Shown here piece after piece: positions 1 through 7,380 of a DNA stretch of 64,000 bases. Under the pieces are notes generated by a model, which worked only from the letters and a program-made list of their open reading frames with translations, did no database searches and was not told the DNA's origin. This stretch comes from Blautia sp. (GTDB lineage: Bacteria; Bacillota; Clostridia; Lachnospirales; Lachnospiraceae), in the NCBI GenBank assembly GCA_017475035.1, contig JAFVGK010000016.1, positions 32,125-96,124 of the forward strand. Reading direction: 5' to 3'. Position 1 is the first letter of the stretch. Each line of letters begins with the position of its first letter. The translations under genes were made by a program, and so were the position numbers.

Positions 1-75
1 TCTCTCGAGAAGCAGTCCGGTAAAGTTATCTCCGAAAGGGAATATAAGAAAAGATTCGGGAAAGCATTAGACTGA
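1..75 (+). CDS. 3' end of an unidentified gene (partial)
   Basis: An open frame enters from the left edge and ends at TGA 73-75, giving the last 24 residues of a protein with the tail KKRFGKALD. The stretch is lysine/arginine-rich and too short for family assignment. The strong hairpin at 155-220 could terminate its transcript. No function is proposed. Confidence 0.5.
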   Translation, partial: SLEKQSGKVISEREYKKRFGKALD

Positions 76-154
76 TTCGCCTGACAGAAGCTCACAGAAA
101 AATGTGAATGTTATACTCGCCAGCGCAATGAACTGCCGGTTCAGACCGGAAGAT

Positions 155-220
155 AAACAGGGGCCGGTTCTCTGACTGATACAATGTGTCAGTCAAAGAA
201 GCTGCCCCTGTTTGTTCTTT
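155..220 (+). terminator. Large stem-loop, probable terminator of the leftmost gene
   Basis: AAACAGGGGC (155-164) pairs with GCCCCTGTTT (204-213). An inner hairpin, TGACTGATAC against GTGTCAGTCA, sits inside it, and a T-rich stretch follows. It lies about 80 bases after the partial gene and just before repeat A1. Confidence 0.55.
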
Positions 221-328
221 ATAGCAAACGAATAAAATGTCTGCATTCTGATTCGTTTACTGCGCCGGATTTACGCCGCTGCAAGCGGCATGACCCCGCA
301 GTAAATTCGTTTCCATGCGTATACTATA
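221..328 (+). repeat. Dispersed palindromic element A, copy 1
   Basis: About 105 bp running from ATAGCAAACGAAT to GCGTATACTATA. It contains the internal hairpins AAACGAAT/ATTCGTTT and GCCGCT-TGCA-AGCGGC shared by all A copies. It ends seven bases before the stop codon of the minus-strand HD-domain gene. The other full copies are at 3903, 8656, 24191 and 38920. Confidence 0.85.
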
Positions 329-334
329 AACCCC

Positions 335-1201
335 TTACCGGATATTCGAGAGCATATGATGCCGCAGTGCTTCCACGACGCTGTTCATATGATACCGGAT
401 CAGGAAAAACTGATTCGAATACTCCGGGTACGCGTCCCGGCCTATATCCATCAAGGGATTGATATATTCCTGGGTTTCCTTTATATACTCGGCCATATGA
501 CGGTCCGAAAAGCAATTGGCCATATTGGAAATATTGTTGCATCGATCCAGAAGCTTCACGATCAAAGCAATCCTGTTTTTCGCGATCCCGTCATAATATG
601 CCTTCTGGTTTTCATCTGTCTTTTTATAATCCTTCTGTTTCGTAAGCAGTCTGACAGCCTCTTTCGTCGTGTCATTTACGGGCAGCTCCCCGATTTCCAC
701 ATCACAGTCTTCGCATACATCGTGAAGCAGACAGGCCGACAACAGATCATCATCCTCCAGCCCCAAAGCCAAAGCATGACAGGTCAACGTCAGGGGATGG
801 GATATATATGGGATTTTCTCATGACTGTGACCCTGTCTCCGGAACTGGCCCTGATGCTTTTCCTTCGCGAATGCCAGAGCGCGCCTGGTCTGGAATAAAC
901 TTTTCGCGTTGCAGTAGGCGCTCACATACGTCGCCATCTTTGTTTCGTTGAAGATTCGATCCGATACATTTGAGGTCACCTCCACGATTTCCGCGGAAGG
1001 TTTCTTCCCTGACAACAGCCAGTCCGTTGTAACGCCATACATTTCCGCAATGACAGGTAATTGTTCAACTTTCGGAACAGAATCGCCGCATTCCCATAAG
1101 CTCACTTCATGTGTCGTAATAAACAGCTTTTCCGCAATCTGCCAAAGCGGCATACCACAGTTTTTTCTTGCTTCAGCCAAACGAAATGCCAACGTTTCCA
1201 T
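335..1201 (-). CDS. XRE-type HTH protein fused to a RelA/SpoT-like HD (alarmone hydrolase) domain
   Basis: A 288-residue protein. Residues 1-65 form an XRE/Cro-like helix-turn-helix (WQIAEKLFITTHEVSLWECG). Residues about 108-228 match the HD hydrolase half of RelA/SpoT enzymes: HQGQFRRQG, ISHP (H135), LLHDVCED (H160, D161, E164, D165) and KLLDRCNN (D219, like KLADRLHN). The metal-binding residues expected of a ppGpp hydrolase are present, and there is no synthetase domain. The ATG at 1201 is chosen because GGGAGG lies eight bases upstream; an in-frame upstream ATG at 1219 overlaps that SD. A DNA-binding regulator with, or sensing through, an alarmone-hydrolase fold is inferred. The enzyme activity and target are unknown. 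Confidence 0.75.
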   Translation of the reverse strand: METLAFRLAEARKNCGMPLWQIAEKLFITTHEVSLWECGDSVPKVEQLPVIAEMYGVTTDWLLSGKKPSAEIVEVTSNVSDRIFNETKMATYVSAYCNAKSLFQTRRALAFAKEKHQGQFRRQGHSHEKIPYISHPLTLTCHALALGLEDDDLLSACLLHDVCEDCDVEIGELPVNDTTKEAVRLLTKQKDYKKTDENQKAYYDGIAKNRIALIVKLLDRCNNISNMANCFSDRHMAEYIKETQEYINPLMDIGRDAYPEYSNQFFLIRYHMNSVVEALRHHMLSNIR

Positions 1202-1410
1202 TCGTTGTTTCCCTCCCATTTTTTAACTGTCGCTTCATCCCGATCAGAGTATATCCGAAAATACGATATATCCTGCTCGTTTTTTTATTCGATTGTGTTT
1301 ATCCAAAACATGCTTGCAAAACTTAATCCTGCTTCAGTCCAGGTGCCTCATACTTATCCCGGAACATATGTATAATCTGACTATGAATGGGATACAATTT
1401 CAGTATAGCA

Positions 1411-1530
1411 TCATCTTTTATCATGGTCAATATCGGAAAACCTGCAGTGCCTGATTGCGGCACAAAATAAATCCTCCGGCTTGTCTGGCGAAAACGCTTC
1501 CACAACACGGAGGATTATTTCTTTGTACAT
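1411..1530 (-). CDS. Possible 39-residue small protein
   Basis: A short frame (MYKEIILRVVEAFSPDKPED at its start, ending FSDIDHDKR) with a good SD, AAGGAG, nine bases before the ATG. It lies 52 bases after the AlkD-like gene on the same strand, so it could be translated from that transcript; a repeat-B half lies between them. No family is recognised. It could be a genuine small protein, a remnant of a longer gene (the overlapping frame continues toward 1323), or chance. Confidence 0.3.
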   Translation of the reverse strand: MYKEIILRVVEAFSPDKPEDLFCAAIRHCRFSDIDHDKR

Positions 1531-1542
1531 GCTTTTGTGGCT

Positions 1543-1575
1543 CCTTTTTGCATGACCTTCTGTCGCCCGAACCAG
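1543..1575 (-). repeat. Element B, half copy 1
   Basis: Reads on the minus strand as GGGCGACAGAAGGTCATGCA, matching the left arm of the fuller B copies at 8757 and 39021. It lies between the AlkD-like gene and the small frame at 1530. Confidence 0.6.
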
Positions 1576-1582
1576 ATTGATG

Positions 1583-2275
1583 TCAGGCATCGCTTCTTTT
1601 CAGGCTTCGCAGGTATTCTTTCTGTTCAGGGCTTATACGGCAGCTTTCTATGGCTTTCCGGATCGTTTTATTGTGTGTCCGGATATCCAGTGCCTGTTTT
1701 TCTATGAAGGGTAATGCGGCCTGATATTGTTTGGCAAGCGCAGTCGCAAAATACCAGGCAATCATCATGTTTATGTAATATTCGTCTGAGCGGATTCCCG
1801 CAGCCATCTCCAGATATGCCGGATCGAAATCCTCATCCAGGAAATGCTCCATAAGCATTTTGACTCCGAAGCGGATCGTATATGTCCTGTCAGAAGCAAT
1901 CCAGCGCCGTACCGGTTCAGGCAGCTCTTTTTTGTGCTTTCCGAACACCTTCGGTGACATCTGGTCACAGGTGGCCCAGTTATCCACGTATGGGAGGAAC
2001 TCATCTACTGCCTTCAGACATTTTTCATAATCCCTGATCCCGGAAATGATAAAGGCATGGAGCTGGTTTTCATCAAACAAGGCATGAGGCAGTTCACTCA
2101 GAAAACAGCCGATATCATCCGTTTCGCCCAACCTTTTTGCCAGTCTGCGAAGCTCAGGCGTGCGCACGCCTATGAAGCATTCAGGAGAAACCGTCGGAAT
2201 CAGTTTGCTTTGGAAATCCCGGTATTTTATATCCTGCAGACGTAATAACTCTGTTCTGATTTCATCTGTACTCAT
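1583..2275 (-). CDS. DNA alkylation repair protein (AlkD-like HEAT-repeat family)
   Basis: A 230-residue, all-alpha protein matching the DNA alkylation repair family. Early motifs are QSKLIPTV and GVRTPELRRLAK, followed by helical repeats containing FLPYVDNWATCDQMSPKVFG, GVKMLMEHFLDEDF and YYINMMIAWYFATALAK. The WATCD segment and C-terminal THNKTIRKAIES are typical of the family. AlkD-type glycosylases excise N3- and N7-alkylated purines. The length is normal for the family, at about 220-240 residues. It probably heads the unit that includes the small frame at 1530. Substrate range cannot be read from sequence. Confidence 0.85.
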   Translation of the reverse strand: MSTDEIRTELLRLQDIKYRDFQSKLIPTVSPECFIGVRTPELRRLAKRLGETDDIGCFLSELPHALFDENQLHAFIISGIRDYEKCLKAVDEFLPYVDNWATCDQMSPKVFGKHKKELPEPVRRWIASDRTYTIRFGVKMLMEHFLDEDFDPAYLEMAAGIRSDEYYINMMIAWYFATALAKQYQAALPFIEKQALDIRTHNKTIRKAIESCRISPEQKEYLRSLKRSDA

Positions 2276-2632
2276 ATCAATCCTTTTCTTTCTCCGGTTT
2301 CTCTGTTCGGCGCGTCTGAATCCGCCCAGGCTGCGTTGTTGTCAGTCGCCGGGCCCGCTGCGGCTCCTTCCCCCGCCTCGCCTGAATGAATTGATCCTGC
2401 GCCATCTGTATAGGTTACTTAGCCGCAGATGAATCAACGTGGTCAGACAAAAAAGCCCCGTGCAGTTTTTTGAGACGAATGGATGAGGAACCAGTTTCTC
2501 AATCAGAAATACTACACAGAGCTTTTTTCAATACGGACTTCTTCTTTACTTTCGTTTCAGGTGTCCGTTCACAGCAATGCTTAGGATTGCCACGTAAATA
2601 AATGGATCGATTTTCGCGGCTATCCTTACTGA
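2276..2632. other. Intergenic stretch with repeat C1
   Basis: 357 bases without a credible gene. Repeat C1 fills 2308-2420. The rest (2421-2632) shows no strong stem-loop, promoter or coding signal that I can see. Confidence 0.6.
2308..2420 (+). repeat. Dispersed element C, copy 1
   Basis: About 113 bp starting CGGCGCGTCTGAATCCGCCC and ending CATCTGTATAGGTTACTT. It aligns along its length with 30177-30295, with scattered substitutions and short indels. Both copies are intergenic. It is not obviously palindromic. Confidence 0.8.
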
Positions 2633-3046
2633 TCAGAATGTAATGACTTCGGGTTCGGCTGTAAACGAACTGATCGTTGCCGTCGCATTCTTCAGGTAAA
2701 GTACCTGCGTATTGTCATCATCCGCGCTGTACATTTGCTTCAGGGAAGGCATTTTTTCCAGCATGGCGACTTTCGCATCATGATTATCATCATCTACCAG
2801 CTCAGCGGCAATCCGAATCCATGAACCATTCATGAAAGCGCAGATCTCAACAAACGGATTTGCGCTGATCTGTCTGGAAACGTCTTTAACCTTTCCTGTC
2901 TGGATATAAAGCTTTCCATCATAAAGAAGAATCGTGCCGAAGGGTCTGACTCTGGGTTTCGTTCCGTCTACGGTAGCCAGATAATAGGTCTGCGCGTCGT
3001 TCAGAAAATGGTATACCTTCTCAATTCCTTTACTGTTATCTTCCAT
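2633..3046 (-). CDS. Pyridoxamine 5'-phosphate oxidase-like (split-barrel flavin) protein
   Basis: A 137-residue protein of the PNPOx-like split-barrel family. Visible motifs are YYLATVDGTKPRVRPFGTIL (FMN-binding strand pair), LYIQTGKVKDVSRQISANP and ICAFMNGSWIRIAAEL. Such small proteins bind FMN or a related flavin, and many are uncharacterised reductases; true PLP synthesis is unlikely at this size. The ATG at 3046 is chosen for the SD AAAGGAG; the frame extends upstream without an SD. A consensus promoter (TTGACA, 17 bp, TATAAT) lies at 3093-3121, so the 5' UTR contains a half copy of repeat B. Confidence 0.8.
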   Translation of the reverse strand: MEDNSKGIEKVYHFLNDAQTYYLATVDGTKPRVRPFGTILLYDGKLYIQTGKVKDVSRQISANPFVEICAFMNGSWIRIAAELVDDDNHDAKVAMLEKMPSLKQMYSADDDNTQVLYLKNATATISSFTAEPEVITF

Positions 3047-3060
3047 ATTGCAAGTCTCCT

Positions 3061-3092
3061 TTTCTTTTTGTATGACCTTTATCGCCTGGATC
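3061..3092 (-). repeat. Element B, half copy 2, in a 5' UTR
   Basis: Reads on the minus strand as CCAGGCGATAAAGGTCATAC. It lies between the -10 box at 3093-3098 and the SD of the PNPOx-like gene, so it should be transcribed as part of the leader. Confidence 0.6.
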
Positions 3093-3121
3093 ATTATAAT
3101 ACGATGAAAAATGCCTGTCAA
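3093..3121 (-). promoter_or_regulatory. Promoter of the PNPOx-like gene
   Basis: On the minus strand, TTGACA (3121-3116) and TATAAT (3098-3093) are separated by 17 bp, a full consensus sigma-A-type promoter. It is followed by a leader of about 40 bases. Confidence 0.8.
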
Positions 3122-3227
3122 TGTCGCTGAGGACGAGCGAGAGCGTGCCATCCCGCGTTGCTCATGCCCGACAGGCATCGTTTAGCAGCGACCGTTTCTG
3201 ATGCCCGGCAGGCATCGTTCAGTCATC

Positions 3228-3875
3228 CTATTGTACTTCCCCATTTACAATCGCATGCCAGGCAGATGATAAATCCTCAAAAATCCCGGCAGCAATTTGC
3301 TTCACTTCTTCTGTCGGTTCAATCAGATCCGGGATCATGATACTTGCGCAGCCGGCTCTCGTACCGGCGATAATCCCGTTGATACTGTCTTCAAATACAT
3401 AGCAGTCTGTCGGAGGGACTCCTGCTTTTTCAGCAGCGAGAAGGAAAATATCCGGTTCCGGTTTACCCCGGCTTACCTGTGTGCCGGAAACAACCGTGTC
3501 AAAAAAGTGCGCCGTATTCGTTTTTTCCAGGTTTTTCTCAATCAAAAAAAGGGGGGAACTGGAAGCTACCGCAAGAACCATACCTCGTTCCTTCATCCCT
3601 GAAAGAATCTCGAAGACACCTTTTTTTACGAATATCGTCTCTGCTTCAAAAGAGGCATTCTGCACCCTCTTCATAATTTCATTCGGGTCAACGCCCGGGT
3701 AGTACTGCCTGACAATCTCTACCTGCCTCTCACCGGAGGTACCGCAGATGATATTTGCGAAGGAATCCGGCAGGGATACTCCAAGCTTTTGCGCTTCACG
3801 GTGCCATGCTTCCTGGAAAATTCTCTCGGTGTCAAAAAGTAAACCATCCATGTCATAAATTGCCGCCGTTTTCAT
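3228..3875 (-). CDS. HAD-superfamily phosphatase/phosphoglucomutase-like hydrolase
   Basis: A 215-residue haloacid dehalogenase family protein with a helical cap. Motif I is YDMDGLLFDTE near the N-terminus, with nucleophile Asp and acid Asp two residues later. Motif II is AVASSSP (Ser), motif III the Lys in RGKPEPDIFL, and motif IV EDSINGIIAGTRAG. This pattern is typical of the beta-phosphoglucomutase/YcjU/GS1-like subfamily, which dephosphorylates or isomerises small sugar phosphates. The start at 3875 follows an AGGAGG SD; the longer frame runs back into repeat A2. The substrate cannot be inferred. Confidence 0.85.
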   Translation of the reverse strand: MKTAAIYDMDGLLFDTERIFQEAWHREAQKLGVSLPDSFANIICGTSGERQVEIVRQYYPGVDPNEIMKRVQNASFEAETIFVKKGVFEILSGMKERGMVLAVASSSPLFLIEKNLEKTNTAHFFDTVVSGTQVSRGKPEPDIFLLAAEKAGVPPTDCYVFEDSINGIIAGTRAGCASIMIPDLIEPTEEVKQIAAGIFEDLSSAWHAIVNGEVQ

Positions 3876-3902
3876 AATGCCTCCTACCATAACGCAGTTT
3901 GG

Positions 3903-4006
3903 TATAGTAAACGAATATAAATGCTTGCGGTTTAATTCGTTTACTGCGCCGAATTTACGCCGCTGCAAGCGGCATGATTCCGCAGTAAATTCGTGCGCAT
4001 ACTATA
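3903..4006 (+). repeat. Dispersed palindromic element A, copy 2
   Basis: About 104 bp, TATAGTAAACGAAT through GCGCATACTATA, lying upstream of the HAD gene. Read on the minus strand, its terminal TATAGT (4006-4001) sits 17 bp from TTATGG, so the element end could supply a -10 box for that gene. Confidence 0.85.
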
Positions 4007-4319
4007 CGTTGACTTAATGTCTTCCATAAAAGCTTTCACATCCTCAGCATAACATAAAGACGGCTCTATATCTACCTTTATCTGAGAATCTGCGCATAAA
4101 TAACTATTCATTTCGCTTGTCTTCCCTCATAGAACGCCGTCCTGGCCATAAACAGGGCAGAGGAAGACCTGTCCGGCATCTGTCCTCCGGCGGGACGCCG
4201 GTCACCTTCAGGTAACAAAATTCCTTTCGGCGCCCCTGCCATAATAAAATGCGGACATAGCCCGCTATGTCCGCATTTTTGTTTCTCAGTCTCAAAGAAG
4301 CCCGGATGTCTGTCCGGTC
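4007..4319. other. Intergenic stretch between HAD gene and XRE-DHp-REC gene
   Basis: 313 bases with no credible gene. A 63-residue minus-strand frame at 4104-4295 lacks an SD and overlaps the terminator. The only clear feature is the stem-loop at 4245-4281. Confidence 0.5.
4245..4281 (-). terminator. Terminator after the XRE-DHp-REC gene
   Basis: AAATGCGGACATAG pairs with CTATGTCCGCATTT around a CCCG loop, with T-runs on both strands. It lies about 40 bases beyond the stop codon at 4320. Confidence 0.8.
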
Positions 4320-5225
4320 TTATGTCAGATACCTTTTTAATGTTTCAAACAGTTTATCCATGAAAATCGGTTTTTCCGTAAAATCATTCATGCCCGCTTC
4401 AAGCGCTTCCTTCGGGTTGTTTTTGTAAACATCGGCACTGACTGCTATAATCGGGACAGAAGCTTTTTTCGGTTCCGGCAGCTGTCTGATCCGGCGTGTC
4501 GCCTCCAGGCCATTCATCTTTGGCATCATGATATCCATCAAAATCAGATCGTAATATCCCTCCGGAGCTGCCTGGACCATTTCAACGCAGACAGCTCCAT
4601 CCTCGGCAAATTCCACTGACGCGCCGGTCTGCTTTAAGATCTCCGCGACAATCTCCCGGTTCATGCTGATATCATCGACGATCAAAACCCTTTTACCTGA
4701 AAAATCATAGCCTTCCAGAACATCTTCACCGGTTTCCGCTTTCCGGTTCAGATATTCTCCCAGCTCCTGAATGTTTGCGGGATGCCGCTTTTTTTCGATT
4801 TTCTCCTGATCCTGATAGGCAACCTGCATGAGCTGGTCAATGGATTCCAGCAGATATTCGCCTGATATGCGGATACTCTCCAGATAGTGCATAAGCAGCT
4901 TTGTATCCTCGTGATGCAGTTCAGCCAGTTTTGCACATCCCAGCATAATATGCAAAGGTGTCCGGATATCATGCGACATGTCCAATATCCTCAGCAGTCT
5001 GGAAGGCTGCCCTTCCTTCAGGCATCTGGTCAACAGGTCATTTGCCGTAACCCCCAGAATATCAGCCAGCCTTGGAATTAACGCTACATCCGGGTAGGAC
5101 AGATCCCGCTCCCATTTCGAAACTGCCTTATCTGTCACGCCAATCCGGCTTGCCAGCTGAGCCTGTGTCATTTTATTCTGCACCCGTAATGATCGGATAA
5201 GGAAACCAAGTGTGGATTGCTTCAA
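4320..5225 (-). CDS. XRE HTH - histidine-kinase dimerisation domain - response-regulator receiver fusion
   Basis: A 301-residue protein if translation begins at TTG 5225, which has GGGAGG eight bases upstream; an in-frame ATG at 5255 has no SD. Residues 6-65 form a classic XRE HTH (MTQAQLASRIGVTDKAVSKW). Residues about 78-140 look like a HisKA dimerisation helix pair with the phospho-acceptor motif DMSHDIRTPLH (His85). No ATP-binding HATPase domain follows; instead residues about 178-300 form a receiver (VDD at 183-185, phospho-acceptor D231 in LMDIMMP, S263, K285). It cannot autophosphorylate alone, so a relay or partner kinase is inferred. A possible promoter (TTGATT, 17 bp, TATGCT) lies at 5322-5350. 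Confidence 0.8.
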   Translation of the reverse strand: MKQSTLGFLIRSLRVQNKMTQAQLASRIGVTDKAVSKWERDLSYPDVALIPRLADILGVTANDLLTRCLKEGQPSRLLRILDMSHDIRTPLHIMLGCAKLAELHHEDTKLLMHYLESIRISGEYLLESIDQLMQVAYQDQEKIEKKRHPANIQELGEYLNRKAETGEDVLEGYDFSGKRVLIVDDISMNREIVAEILKQTGASVEFAEDGAVCVEMVQAAPEGYYDLILMDIMMPKMNGLEATRRIRQLPEPKKASVPIIAVSADVYKNNPKEALEAGMNDFTEKPIFMDKLFETLKRYLT

Positions 5226-5627
5226 TTTTATTACCTCCCGGCGGACATCGACCACCGATGCCAGCGACGCATACGACGTTTTATGCGTGCGAGTTGATCC
5301 ATTTCTTCTATAGCAAACCTTAGCATATCACCAGAAAAACACATAATCAATCGACAATTGGTTTAGTGAACATAACGAAGAAATACTTCATGCAGCAAAA
5401 AATCACGCAGATTTGAACTCTTTCATTTTTGTATGACCTTTTGTCGCCTGAAGTATTTTATCTCTTGTAAAAAACAGTCTGATAAGGTAAATATTAGCAT
5501 ATTCTATTCTGCTTCAAGCCTTACAGGTAAATCTGTTTTATCTGACATTCATTGAAATAAATGATATCGGGCATCAACAGGCGCGGCAGGATCGAAAATA
5601 CCTTGCGGAAGGAGGGGAGGGTACTTT
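5226..5627. other. Intergenic stretch between two signalling genes
   Basis: 402 bases between divergent genes. It holds a candidate minus-strand promoter (5322-5350), a half copy of repeat B (5421-5452) and a weaker plus-strand promoter candidate for the REC-GGDEF-EAL gene (TTGTAA 5465-5470, 17 bp, TAAATA 5488-5493). Confidence 0.5.
5421..5452 (-). repeat. Element B, half copy 3
   Basis: Plus strand CATTTTTGTATGACCTTTTG followed by TCGCCTGAAG, the right arm of element B. It lies upstream of both divergent signalling genes. Confidence 0.6.
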
Positions 5628-7316
5628 ATGATCAAAACCAAGAACATTCAAAGGCCACAGCTTGTCCTGGTCGTAGACGACCAGGAAATCAACAGAGACG
5701 CTATTGGCGCGATTCTGGAAGACGATTATGAGGTTATCTTCGCCGAAAACGGCAAGGAAGCATTGGCGCTGATGCAGAAACATGCAAATGAGCTTTCCAT
5801 AGTCCTTCTTGATCTGATGATGCCGGTTATGACCGGCTTTGAGGTATTGGAGCGGCTGCAAAAGGATGAAGTTCTTAAGGCGATCCCCGTCATTGTACTG
5901 ACCGCGGACAAAAAAGCAGAGCTTACCGCTCTGCAGATGGGCGCTGCGGATTTCATTACCAAGCCGTTTGATATGCCTGAGATTATTCTTGCCCGCGTAA
6001 GCAGGATTATAGAGCTGAGTGAAGGACGGATCCTGATCTCCGCGGCAGAGCACGATCCGCTCACCGGGTTGTACAGCCGCAACTTTTTCTTTGAATATGC
6101 CAATCGCCTGTTCCGGTATCATCCCGAGATACATATGGACGCCGTCGTCATAAATATCGAGCAGTTTCATTCCATCAATGAACTCAACGGCAGGAGCTTC
6201 GGAGATGAGGTGCTTCGCCATATCGGAAATGAAATCCATGCCTTCACGACAGAAACAGAAGCCATCGCTACCCGGATTGAAGGCGACCGGTTCGCCATCT
6301 ACTGTACCGGGCAGCCGGATTACCGCGCCTTGCTGAACCGCATACAGGACAAGGTAAACGCCCTGTCCACCAAAGCCAGTGTGCAGCTTCGCATGGGAGT
6401 CAATCCATGGAAAAAGGATATCGAACCTCTTGTCATGTTTGACCGGGCAAAGGTAGCCTGCAACATGGTCCGCGGGGATTATCAGAATCCATTGATGGTT
6501 TATGATGATGAGATGCGCATGAAGGAGCTCCAGAACCAGCGTCTGCTCGGCGATCTGCGTATCGCGGTTAAAGAAAAACAGTTCCGTGTATTTTACCAGC
6601 CCAAATATGACATCCAGGCCCACCCGCCGAGACTGAAGAGCGCGGAAGCGCTGATTCGATGGAATCACCCGGAGCTCGGGATGATCCCGCCGGGAAAATT
6701 TGTTCCTTTGTTTGAAAGAAATGGCCTGATCGGGATCGTGGATAATTATGTCTGGGAAGAAGCCGCCCGTCAGGTCGCCGATTGGCGGAATAAATATGGT
6801 TATCTTCTTCCGGTATCCGTAAATCTGTCGCGTTCAGAAGTCTTTGATCCTACCCTGACAGACCGTTTAGTCAATCTCATCAAAAAAAATGATCTGGATT
6901 TCAGCCATTTCAAGCTGGAAGTCACAGAATCTGCCTATACAGATAACGCCAGGCAGCTGTTAAAAGTAATCTCCCGCCTGCGTGACCTGGGGTTTGAGAT
7001 AGAAATGGACGATTTCGGCTCGGGATATTCCTCATTGAACATGCTCTCGGACATGCCCTTTGATGTGCTGAAGATGGATATGCAGTTTATCCGGAGCATT
7101 GAAAGCAGCGAGACAGACCGCAGGCTGGTAAAGCTGATCCTGGATATAGCCAGATATCTCGGTGTCTGTGCCGTAGCGGAAGGAGTAGAAACCGAAGGAC
7201 AGCTTGCGTTCCTGAAAAGCTCCGGCTGCGATCTGGTACAGGGTTTTTATTTTTCGCAGCCGCTTCCTCCGGAGGAATTTGAAAAACTGATTCAGAATGA
7301 AATAATATATCGTTAA
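5628..7316 (+). CDS. Response regulator with receiver, degenerate GGDEF and intact EAL domains
   Basis: A 562-residue cytoplasmic protein. The receiver at about 10-125 has DD at 17-18, phospho-acceptor D62 in LLDLMMP, T91 and K111. A GGDEF domain (about 140-300) is degenerate: the signature reads EGDRF at 218-222, so cyclase activity is doubtful. The EAL domain (about 310-555) looks active: AEALIRWNHP (E340), VNLSR, LEVTES, MDDFGSGYSS, LKMDMQFI, AEGVET and QGFYFSQPLP carry the known metal and catalytic residues of c-di-GMP phosphodiesterases. It is therefore likely a phospho-regulated c-di-GMP hydrolase. GGAGGGGAGGG precedes the ATG. The neighbouring XRE-DHp-REC protein is a possible partner. 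Confidence 0.9.
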   Translation: MIKTKNIQRPQLVLVVDDQEINRDAIGAILEDDYEVIFAENGKEALALMQKHANELSIVLLDLMMPVMTGFEVLERLQKDEVLKAIPVIVLTADKKAELTALQMGAADFITKPFDMPEIILARVSRIIELSEGRILISAAEHDPLTGLYSRNFFFEYANRLFRYHPEIHMDAVVINIEQFHSINELNGRSFGDEVLRHIGNEIHAFTTETEAIATRIEGDRFAIYCTGQPDYRALLNRIQDKVNALSTKASVQLRMGVNPWKKDIEPLVMFDRAKVACNMVRGDYQNPLMVYDDEMRMKELQNQRLLGDLRIAVKEKQFRVFYQPKYDIQAHPPRLKSAEALIRWNHPELGMIPPGKFVPLFERNGLIGIVDNYVWEEAARQVADWRNKYGYLLPVSVNLSRSEVFDPTLTDRLVNLIKKNDLDFSHFKLEVTESAYTDNARQLLKVISRLRDLGFEIEMDDFGSGYSSLNMLSDMPFDVLKMDMQFIRSIESSETDRRLVKLILDIARYLGVCAVAEGVETEGQLAFLKSSGCDLVQGFYFSQPLPPEEFEKLIQNEIIYR

Positions 7317-7358
7317 CAGGGCAGCGGAAAGCAAAACCGTGCCCTGTTATTTTTTTTG
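7315..7358 (+). terminator. Rho-independent terminator of the EAL gene
   Basis: AACAGGGC (7315-7322) pairs with GCCCTGTT (7341-7348), followed by a run of Ts. The stem starts inside the stop codon. Confidence 0.85.
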
Positions 7359-7380
7359 CCGTGATATATGTAACGGATTC

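Noticed and set aside
184-462. A 92-residue plus-strand frame at the left end
   Set aside because: It runs through element A1 and the antisense of the HD-domain gene. No SD.
356-898. A 180-residue open frame on the plus strand
   Set aside because: It lies antisense to the HD-domain gene, has no SD and shows no protein-like motif pattern. The minus-strand gene has domain support.
4104-4295. A 63-residue minus-strand frame
   Set aside because: It overlaps the terminator hairpin at 4245-4281 and lacks an SD.
5574-6668. A 364-residue minus-strand frame
   Set aside because: It is antisense to the receiver-GGDEF-EAL gene, whose motifs and SD are clear. The antisense frame has none.
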